DNA of 34,063 bases from Bacteroidales bacterium (lineage in GTDB: Bacteria > Bacteroidota > Bacteroidia > Bacteroidales > UBA932), in contig JAQXKS010000001.1 in assembly GCA_029010575.1 (NCBI GenBank), positions 1 through 34,063 on the forward strand. The letters run 5' to 3'. Every line of letters starts with the position of its first letter. Position 1 is the stretch's first letter. Of this stretch, positions 1-7,979 are shown one piece after another. The notes under the pieces are model-generated. The model was not told the DNA's origin. It did no database searches and worked only from the letters and a program-made list of their open reading frames with translations. The position numbers and the translations under genes are program-made.

Positions 1-136
1 TCAGGCCAGACTTTTGCCGCCGGCTTCCTTCAGATTCCACCTCACGATGGACACCCTTGCCCTTGGCTATATGCTTCCCGTCATTAGGGCGCATTCGGGA
101 CTTTCACCCGTTAGAGCATGCCCATGCTGGGCGTAC
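1..136 (-). mobile_element. Group II intron (class IIC type), 5' part of domain I, cut by window edge
   Basis: Read on the minus strand from 136 to 1, the sequence begins GTACGCCCAGCATGGGC. It continues with GGGTGAAAGTCCC (109-97) and a long conserved block containing AAGGGTGTCC and GGAATCTGAAGGAAGC (58-23). These blocks match, from memory, domain I of bacterial IIC introns such as the Oceanobacillus iheyensis ribozyme. The 5' end is GTACG rather than the usual GTGYG. The intron lies immediately behind a terminator hairpin, the typical IIC insertion site. The reverse transcriptase/maturase ORF, domains V-VI and the 3' end would be left of the window and cannot be seen. The 5' boundary at 136 is inferred. 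Confidence 0.85.
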
Positions 137-137
137 T

Positions 138-186
138 AAAGAGAGAGTGGTTATAAGTCCGTAGACTTCTTAGCCACTCTCTTTTT
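138..186 (-). terminator. Terminator hairpin of the hutU-mutA-mutB operon and intron target
   Basis: A long inverted repeat pairs 142-150 with 174-182 (AGAGAGTGG/CCACTCTCT). An inner stem pairs AAGTC (155-159) with GACTT (164-168) around a CGTA loop. It lies 23 bases after the mutB stop. On the minus strand it is followed by only three T before the intron starts; on the plus strand it is followed by TTTTT. It probably ends the mutB transcript and served as the recognition hairpin for the group IIC intron. Confidence 0.8.
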
Positions 187-208
187 ATCTTAAAAGCGAT
201 CAAGAATA

Positions 209-2344
<2,136 letters not shown>

Positions 2345-2355
2345 ATTTCAATCAA

Positions 2356-4248
2356 TTAAAGGGGTTTGATACCGAGTTTTTCCTGATAGCCTCTGAGTGT
2401 TTCGAGAACATTGCTCTTTACACTGATGAAGTTGGTGATACCAGCGGCAGTAAGAGCATCCTTGCATGCAGGCTCACCTGCTACAACGACTATTGCCTTG
2501 TCACCGATAAGTTCAGCAATCCGTGGTGCACCTTCAGCATATTCATCATCCGAAGAACATGCCACAACAATTTCGGCTCCTGACTCAAGAGCGGCCTTGA
2601 CACCCTCTTCAACTGAAGCGAAACGGTTGTTGTCAATGATACGGATGCCGGCTACTGCAAAGAAGTTTGAAGAGAACTGAGCCCTTGCACGGCACATAGC
2701 CAGATTACCGAATGTCAGCATGAATGCCTTAGGTTCCTTTCCGCTACGGTCTGTAGCCAGACGAAGTGCTTCGAAAGCCTGTGCAGCACGATAAGGTCTG
2801 AGAGGTTCAACATCACCTTGTGCACAAGTACATCCGCAAGGCTGTCCCATAAGTGTAGGGATTTCACGGGAAACAATCTCTTTGGTAATTTCATCTGAAG
2901 CCTTTTCCAGGAAGTTAGGATACTGGTTGGTTCCCAGAAGAATATCCCTGCGTGTTGCAAGATTCTTGTCCTTCTTGTCAGATACTTCCTTGATAGCAGA
3001 CTGAATGACACCTGCCTTGAACTGTTCGATATATCCACCCTCATTTTCGATAGAGCGGAACAGGTTCCAGGCTGCTTCAGCTATCTTGGATGTAATGGTC
3101 TCTACATAGTATGAACCGGCTGCAGGGTCTACCACTTTATTAAAGCGGGCCTCCTCCTTAAGAAGGTTCTGAACATTGCGTGAAATACGGTTTGAGAAAT
3201 CTGAAGGTACTCTGTATGAGAAATCGAAAGGCACCACTTCGAGGAAATCGACACCTGCAATAGCGGCACTCATAGCTTCGGTAGTACCACGAAGCATGTT
3301 CACATAAGAGTCGTAAACAGTCTGGTTATACTCAGAAGTGGTGGCAAAGATAATCATCTTTTCAGCACACCTGCTTTCACATCCGTACTGTTCTACCACA
3401 TTTGCCCAGAGCATACGAGCAGCTCTGATTTTTGAAATTTCCATGAAATAAGAGCTTCCTATGCCAAAGCAGAAGAAGATCTTTCTGGCGATATCACTAA
3501 TCTTCAAGCCCAAATCGCTAAGACGGCTCAAGTATTCGCTACCTACACTCAATGCGAAAGCAAGTTCCTGGGTAGATGTTGCACCACAGCTGTTATAGAT
3601 GTAAGCATCTACTGCGATAGTTCTCACATGTTTATAAGGAAGCGCTATCTTCACGGTTTCTGCCAGAGCTTCGAATGACTTGTCACAGCACAGCTTTCCT
3701 GTTCTGTTGAGATAGGATACGGGGCTGAAATCGAAGTATGCCCTGACTGATTCCTTTTCCAGCCCCAGAGAATCCAGATAAGCAATAAAGTTTCTCAATG
3801 GAGCGAGATTCTTCAAGCAGCATCCGGCAAAGCTGACGGGAGTCTTGTCAAGGGATATTCCGTTAAGTAATGTTGCGAATTCGGCAACAGTGATTTCCCT
3901 GTCACCATCGATATAGAAGGTAAGAGACTCGACCCCTTTGGTAAGTCTAAGGGTTGCACTTGCATTTGCTGTAGCGAAATCATTGGCGCAGCAGCATACT
4001 CCTTCGTTAATAAACCAGTTGTTGTCTGATTTTGTACCTCTTACAAAAGGAAACTCTCCGGGTTTCTTACCCACATATTTGAGACCCTCCATATCTTCTG
4101 CACGATAGTAAGGGCGGATAGAAAATCCGTCAGGAGTCTTCCATACGAGTTTTTTGTCGTAGTCAGCACCTTTGAGATCCTTTACGATTACCTCTTCCCA
4201 CTGTGAAGTAGGAACCGGAGGAAATTCAGTAAATAATTTTTCTGCCAT
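2356..4248 (-). CDS. mutA: Methylmalonyl-CoA mutase, small (non-catalytic) subunit
   Basis: Partner of the large subunit in the heterodimeric mutase. It has 630 residues, close to the roughly 638 of the Propionibacterium small subunit. The N-terminal half is a mutase-type barrel, with FFCFGIGSSYFMEISKIRAA and the PAAGSYYVETIT region recognisable against the large subunit. The C-terminal third keeps the B12-domain fold pattern (FMLTFGNLAMCRARAQF and a VVVAGEPA strand) but has no DxHxxG motif, so it should not bind cobalamin. That is normal for this subunit. It lies between hutU (32-base gap) and mutB (11-base gap) on the same strand, so the subunits are very likely co-translated from one mRNA. 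The ATG at 4248 has no SD. Confidence 0.95.
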   Translation of the reverse strand: MAEKLFTEFPPVPTSQWEEVIVKDLKGADYDKKLVWKTPDGFSIRPYYRAEDMEGLKYVGKKPGEFPFVRGTKSDNNWFINEGVCCCANDFATANASATLRLTKGVESLTFYIDGDREITVAEFATLLNGISLDKTPVSFAGCCLKNLAPLRNFIAYLDSLGLEKESVRAYFDFSPVSYLNRTGKLCCDKSFEALAETVKIALPYKHVRTIAVDAYIYNSCGATSTQELAFALSVGSEYLSRLSDLGLKISDIARKIFFCFGIGSSYFMEISKIRAARMLWANVVEQYGCESRCAEKMIIFATTSEYNQTVYDSYVNMLRGTTEAMSAAIAGVDFLEVVPFDFSYRVPSDFSNRISRNVQNLLKEEARFNKVVDPAAGSYYVETITSKIAEAAWNLFRSIENEGGYIEQFKAGVIQSAIKEVSDKKDKNLATRRDILLGTNQYPNFLEKASDEITKEIVSREIPTLMGQPCGCTCAQGDVEPLRPYRAAQAFEALRLATDRSGKEPKAFMLTFGNLAMCRARAQFSSNFFAVAGIRIIDNNRFASVEEGVKAALESGAEIVVACSSDDEYAEGAPRIAELIGDKAIVVVAGEPACKDALTAAGITNFISVKSNVLETLRGYQEKLGIKPL

Positions 4249-4280
4249 ATTTATTGGATCTTGATGGTTAATATTGTGAA

Positions 4281-6269
4281 TTACAAAAGATTTTCATCTA
4301 CCAGATAAGGAATGGTAACCTTGAGTTCGGGAGTACGTTCCATCTCTCTGCGGATAGCGAACATAGCACCCTTGTTGCGAGCCCAACTGCGGCGAGCAAT
4401 ACCATTATTAACATCCCAGTGAAGCATCATCTTGATTCTGCGGTCGGCATCTTCACTTCCGTCGATAACCATACCGAAGCCACCGTTGATTACCTCTCCC
4501 CAGCCTACACCGCCACCGTTGTGTATAGATACCCAGGTAGCGCCTCGGAAAGAGTCTCCTATCACATTCTGAACAGCCATATCTGCTGTGAATGAAGAGC
4601 CGTCATAGATATTCGATGTCTCTCTGTAGGGCGAGTCAGTACCTGATACATCATGGTGGTCACGACCCAGTACTATAGGAGCTGAAATTCTTCCTTCGCG
4701 GATTGCGCGGTTCATTTCGAGAGCGATCTTGATACGTCCTTCAGCATCTGCATAGAGGATACGTGCCTGCGAACCAACTACGAGTTTGTTCCTTGAAGCC
4801 TCTTTAATCCAATGGATATTGTCTTCCATCTGAGGTCTGATTTCATCCGGAGCAGTCTTTGCGATCTCTTCGAGAACAGTAGCTGCTATGCGGTCTGTTT
4901 CAGCCAGGTCTTCAGGCTTTGAAGAGGTACATACCCATCTGTAGGGGCCGAATCCGTAATCAAAGAAGAGAGGTCCCATAATATCCTGAACATAAGAAGG
5001 ATATCTGAAAGTTCCGTTGGGATTGAGGATATCTGCCTTAGCTCGTGATGCTTCGAGGAGGAAAGCGTTACCATAGTCAAAGAAGTACATTCCGTTGGCT
5101 GTCAGTTTATTAATAGCAGCAACATGTCTTCTGAGAGTCTTCTGCACTTCACGTTTGAACTTATCAGGATCCTTTGCCATCATTTCGTTGGACTCTTCAT
5201 AAGTGAATCCTGCCGGATAATAGCCACCTGCCCACGGATTATGGAGAGATGTCTGGTCAGATCCCAGATCCACATCCACTCCCCTCTTTACGAGTCTCTC
5301 CCACAGATCTACCACATTACCCTGATATGCAAGTGAAACCGCCTCTTTTCTTTCACGAGCCTGCAGAGCCCTGTCGATAAGAGGATCAAGTTCTGTATAT
5401 ACTTCATCTACCCATCCCTGTGAATAACGGGTGCGGATAGCTTTTGGATTGATTTCGGCTATGATACCTACTACGCCGGCAATAACGGCCGCCTTAGGCT
5501 GTGCTCCTGACATTCCTCCAAGACCAGAGCTGACGAAAATCTTGCCCCTGTTTTCACATCCTGGCTTGCTGTGCATTCTGGCTGCATTCATAACGGTGAT
5601 AGTGGTACCGTGAACGATACCCTGAGGACCGATATACATGAAAGAGCCTGCTGTCATCTGACCGTACTGAGAAACGCCCAATGCGTTGAATTTTTCCCAG
5701 TGGTCCTTTGATGAGTAGTTAGGGATAACCATACCATTGGTCACGATAAGCCTTGGAGCATCCTTGTGTGAGGGGAAAAGTCCCATAGGATGACCTGAAT
5801 AGAGTACAAGGGTCTGCTCATCTGTCATCTCAGAAAGATACTTCATTGTCAAACGATACTGCGCCCAGTTCTGGAAAGCAGCTCCGTTACCACCGTAAAC
5901 GATAAGTTCGTCAGGGTGCTGGGCAACTGCCATATCGAGGTTATTGGAAATCATAAGCATGATTGCCGCTGCCTGTCTGCTCTTTGCGGGAAAATCGTCT
6001 ATGGTACGCGCATAAATCTTGTAATCGGGTTTGAGCCTGAACATATATATTCTGCCATATGTCTCAAGCTCTTCCTTGAATTCAGGAATCAGCGTCGCGT
6101 GATGTTTGGGGGGAAAATATCTAAGCGCATTTCTGATAGCAAGTTTTTTCTCTTCTGCTGTCAGAATCTGCTTTCTGTGTGGTGCATGATTAACTCCGGG
6201 ATCCAGAGGCTTCGCAGGGGGAAGCACATCGGGAATACCTTCAATGATTGCTTTTTGAAAATCAGTCAT
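4281..6269 (-). CDS. hutU: Urocanate hydratase (urocanase), long type
   Basis: Second step of histidine degradation: urocanate plus water gives imidazolonepropionate, with tightly bound NAD+. The 662 residues include the NAD-site glycine motifs GLGGMSGAQ and IHNGGGVGWGE, plus YGGNGAAFQNW and SQYGQMTAGSFMYIGPQGI, all characteristic of urocanase. The length and the segment GPYRWVCTS (Cys447) resemble the longer type found in Bacteroidota and animals. The Pseudomonas segment PLFCKGVGPFRW, with its essential Cys410, reads PLFFDYGFGPYRW here. No hutH, hutI or ftcD is adjacent; instead both methylmalonyl-CoA mutase subunits follow on the same strand. Transcription probably starts at the TATCTTTG promoter just upstream. 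No SD. Confidence 0.96.
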   Translation of the reverse strand: MTDFQKAIIEGIPDVLPPAKPLDPGVNHAPHRKQILTAEEKKLAIRNALRYFPPKHHATLIPEFKEELETYGRIYMFRLKPDYKIYARTIDDFPAKSRQAAAIMLMISNNLDMAVAQHPDELIVYGGNGAAFQNWAQYRLTMKYLSEMTDEQTLVLYSGHPMGLFPSHKDAPRLIVTNGMVIPNYSSKDHWEKFNALGVSQYGQMTAGSFMYIGPQGIVHGTTITVMNAARMHSKPGCENRGKIFVSSGLGGMSGAQPKAAVIAGVVGIIAEINPKAIRTRYSQGWVDEVYTELDPLIDRALQARERKEAVSLAYQGNVVDLWERLVKRGVDVDLGSDQTSLHNPWAGGYYPAGFTYEESNEMMAKDPDKFKREVQKTLRRHVAAINKLTANGMYFFDYGNAFLLEASRAKADILNPNGTFRYPSYVQDIMGPLFFDYGFGPYRWVCTSSKPEDLAETDRIAATVLEEIAKTAPDEIRPQMEDNIHWIKEASRNKLVVGSQARILYADAEGRIKIALEMNRAIREGRISAPIVLGRDHHDVSGTDSPYRETSNIYDGSSFTADMAVQNVIGDSFRGATWVSIHNGGGVGWGEVINGGFGMVIDGSEDADRRIKMMLHWDVNNGIARRSWARNKGAMFAIRREMERTPELKVTIPYLVDENLL

Positions 6270-6290
6270 ATCTATTAATATATTATCTTA

Positions 6291-6298
6291 CAAAGATA
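6291..6298 (-). promoter_or_regulatory. Promoter -7 element for hutU-mutA-mutB
   Basis: On the minus strand TATCTTTG fits the Bacteroidota -7 consensus TAnnTTTG, 21 bases before the hutU ATG. The -33 region is T-rich (the U-tract of the hpf terminator) without a clear TTTG, so strength is uncertain. Confidence 0.6.
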
Positions 6299-6318
6299 GA
6301 ATTTTTCTGTTAAAAAGG

Positions 6319-6350
6319 TAAAAAAAATGCCGGTCGCCAAGGACCGGCAT
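6319..6350 (-). terminator. Rho-independent terminator of xerC-hpf
   Basis: A perfect 9-bp stem ATGCCGGTC/GACCGGCAT (6327-6335 and 6342-6350) with a six-base loop is followed on the minus strand by a run of T. It starts 10 bases after the hpf stop and separates hpf from the hutU promoter. Confidence 0.92.
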
Positions 6351-6360
6351 GTAGTTCATC

Positions 6361-6651
6361 TTATTTTCCGAATCTTTTCTCTTTAATTTTCACGATTTGA
6401 TCCTGCAGAACATCGACGCAATCGACTACAGCATCCTCAAAAGTGTCTGCTGTCCTTTCTATCACCAGGTCATCACCGGGAATGCCCAGAATAACTTTCA
6501 CACTCTTTTTATGGTCCGGCTGCAGGGTAAGATTTACGTCACATCTTACGATGTTGTCAAAAAACTTTTCAAGCTTGCCTACTTTTTTGTTAATGAAATC
6601 AAGAAGCTTCTGATCAGCATCGAACTTGATCGATTGAATGTTAATGTTCAT
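6361..6651 (-). CDS. hpf: Ribosome hibernation promoting factor (HPF/RaiA family), short form
   Basis: Binds the 30S decoding region when cells stop growing and favours inactive ribosomes. The 96-residue protein starts MNINIQSIKFDAD and has the single beta-alpha-beta-beta-beta-alpha domain, with the late ADTFEDAVVDCVDVLQDQI helix typical of the family. It lacks the C-terminal dimerisation domain of long HPF. The ATG lies inside the end of xerC (11-base overlap) and is preceded by GGAGGT five bases upstream, an unusually good SD for this phylum. Translation therefore probably starts independently on the xerC-hpf mRNA. A strong terminator follows at once. Confidence 0.93.
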   Translation of the reverse strand: MNINIQSIKFDADQKLLDFINKKVGKLEKFFDNIVRCDVNLTLQPDHKKSVKVILGIPGDDLVIERTADTFEDAVVDCVDVLQDQIVKIKEKRFGK

Positions 6652-7603
6652 TTTTACCTCCGTTTTTTGCTCTTGGGTGAGCGGTTAAATATGTTTTTTT
6701 CAATTGTTCAAAGGAGTTGTGGGTGTATACTTGTGTCGCGGCAAGCGACGAGTGTCCCAGAACCTCTTTGATAGAATTGAGATCTGCCCCGTTGTTAAGC
6801 AGGTGCGTCGCAAAGGAGTGTCTCAAGACATGCGGAGATTTCTTTCCGCTGAAAGCATCGAGTCCGTCAAACTCCTCATGAACCATCTTATTGACAAAAT
6901 CGGGAGTTATTTCCTTTCCCGTATCTGTCAAAAAGAAAGCATCGCTCCCACACTGAGGAAAATCCTCCGTAATTCTCTTCAAATATAATAAAATTTCACG
7001 ACATACACTATCGGGTACTGGAATTTCTCTCATTTTGTCTCCTTTACCGACAATGCGAAAAACATGGCGTGCCCTGTCAAAGTCACCCCTTCTGAGCGAA
7101 GAGAGTTCCGCTCGTCTCATTCCGGTGGAATAAAGAAGCAGAATCATCATGACATTACGGTGAAAGTGGAAATCTCTGGATGAAAGAGGGGCCTCTTCTG
7201 AACCTACCCCCTTCATCTCGAAATAGTAATCCATAGATTTTTCGGTAAAAAAGGCAGGAAGCCTTGCAGGCTGCTTGGGACGTGGCACCTTCCTGATAGG
7301 ATTGGAGTCCATCACACCCTCTCTCATCAGATAACGGCAGAAGCTGCTCAGAGCACTCAGGTGCAGATTCACCGTAACAGGACTCTCACCCCTTTCCAGA
7401 GAAAAGGCTATATACCCTCTAACCATCCTGATTGTCAGCGCCTGACGGATAAGCTCATCTGTCATGTAAGCCGCGACCTGCTCCTTCGGGTACTGTTGAT
7501 AGACAAAAGAGAAAAAGGCTTCAAGGGCATCTCTGTAAATAATTGCAGTACGGGAAGAGTATCTCCTTCCTGACTCTATGTATCTGATATATTGTTCAAT
7601 CAT
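6641..7603 (-). CDS. xerC: Tyrosine recombinase XerC/XerD family
   Basis: Site-specific recombinase expected to resolve chromosome dimers at dif. From the start chosen here it has 320 residues. The N-terminal SAM-like core-binding domain spans about 1-105. The catalytic domain carries Arg163 (STGMRRAEL), Lys187 (VGKGDK), His258 and Arg261 (HVLRH), His284 (LGH) and the nucleophile Tyr293 (QVYTH), so all catalytic residues are present. The open frame extends 26 codons further upstream, but that part overlaps the promoter. MIEQYIRYIE at 7603 is the typical family start. Nearby rpsU, hpf and xerC form a housekeeping cluster, so this is a chromosomal Xer protein rather than a mobile-element integrase. 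Confidence 0.92.
   Translation of the reverse strand: MIEQYIRYIESGRRYSSRTAIIYRDALEAFFSFVYQQYPKEQVAAYMTDELIRQALTIRMVRGYIAFSLERGESPVTVNLHLSALSSFCRYLMREGVMDSNPIRKVPRPKQPARLPAFFTEKSMDYYFEMKGVGSEEAPLSSRDFHFHRNVMMILLLYSTGMRRAELSSLRRGDFDRARHVFRIVGKGDKMREIPVPDSVCREILLYLKRITEDFPQCGSDAFFLTDTGKEITPDFVNKMVHEEFDGLDAFSGKKSPHVLRHSFATHLLNNGADLNSIKEVLGHSSLAATQVYTHNSFEQLKKTYLTAHPRAKNGGKNEH
6656..6661 (-). promoter_or_regulatory. Strong ribosome binding site of hpf
   Basis: GGAGGT lies four bases before the stretch leading into the hpf ATG and inside the last xerC codons. It supports the chosen hpf start and internal initiation on the xerC mRNA. Confidence 0.75.
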
Positions 7604-7620
7604 TCCAAATAGGTTATATA

Positions 7621-7628
7621 CAAAAATA
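7621..7628 (-). promoter_or_regulatory. Promoter -7 element for xerC-hpf
   Basis: On the minus strand TATTTTTG matches TAnnTTTG, 17 bases before the chosen xerC ATG. No clear -33 TTTG is visible at the right distance. It sits back to back with the rpsU promoter. Confidence 0.5.
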
Positions 7629-7637
7629 TGCCATTTT

Positions 7638-7668
7638 TTTGGAAGAAAGAAAAAATCAAGTATATTTG
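7638..7668 (+). promoter_or_regulatory. Consensus Bacteroidota promoter of rpsU
   Basis: TTTG (7638-7641), a 19-base spacer and TATATTTG (7661-7668) fit the Bacteroidota sigma consensus TTTG-N19/20-TAnnTTTG. Transcription should start near 7675, leaving a leader of about 24 bases that consists almost only of the SD. Confidence 0.85.
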
Positions 7669-7681
7669 CGCCACTAAACAA

Positions 7682-7692
7682 AAGGAGGTGAT
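7682..7692 (+). promoter_or_regulatory. Near-perfect Shine-Dalgarno of rpsU
   Basis: AAGGAGGTGAT is fully complementary to the canonical 16S rRNA 3' tail and ends six bases before the rpsU ATG. In Bacteroidota the anti-SD is normally sequestered with the help of bS21, so an SD here suggests feedback control of bS21 synthesis. Confidence 0.9.
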
Positions 7693-7698
7693 AAAAGA

Positions 7699-7890
7699 AT
7701 GATTATTGTACCTATCAAAGAAGGCGAAAATATTGAAAAATCTTTGAAGAAATTCAAACGTAAATTCGAAAAAACCGGTATCGTTCGCGAACTTCGTAAC
7801 AGAAAGACCTTCGAAAAACCTTCTGTTAAAAGAAGAACAGAGATCAAGAAGGCCATCTACGTACAGCATCTTAGACTGCAGGACGAATAA
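7699..7890 (+). CDS. rpsU: 30S ribosomal protein bS21
   Basis: Small basic ribosomal protein near the 16S rRNA 3' end, on the small-subunit platform. The 63-residue protein starts MIIVPIKEGENIEKSLKKFK and has the lysine/arginine-rich helical pattern and the RELRNRKTFEKPSVKRR core of the Bacteroidota form. It stands alone between its own promoter and a strong terminator. The upstream SD is nearly perfect. Work on Flavobacterium johnsoniae ribosomes showed that bS21 helps occlude the anti-SD, and that ribosomes lacking bS21 can use SDs, including that of rpsU. The sequence fits the same autoregulatory loop here; this last point is inference. Confidence 0.97.
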   Translation: MIIVPIKEGENIEKSLKKFKRKFEKTGIVRELRNRKTFEKPSVKRRTEIKKAIYVQHLRLQDE

Positions 7891-7910
7891 TTGAACGGAC
7901 CTTCAATATA

Positions 7911-7947
7911 AAAAAGGAGGGTGACCAAAAGGTCATCCTCTTTTTTT
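7911..7947. terminator. Bidirectional terminator between rpsU and the surface operon
   Basis: The hairpin GGAGGGTGACC-AAAA-GGTCATCCTC has a T-run after it on the plus strand (7941-7947) and an A-run before it (7911-7915), which is a T-run on the minus strand. It can stop rpsU transcripts rightward and the eight-gene minus-strand operon leftward. Confidence 0.9.
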
Positions 7948-7979
7948 GTGGGTAGAGAGCTGCAGCGTCAGCAACTTAA

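Noticed and set aside
6641-7603. Phage or mobile-element integrase
   Set aside because: The recombinase sits in the rpsU/hpf housekeeping cluster, with no attachment repeats or mobile genes around it.
7604-7681. Upstream extension of xerC by 26 codons
   Set aside because: The extra part covers the back-to-back promoters of xerC and rpsU and looks unlike any Xer N-terminus.
7600-7869. Minus-strand frames of 60-89 residues over rpsU
   Set aside because: Antisense shadows of the small rpsU gene, which has its own promoter, SD and terminator on the plus strand.
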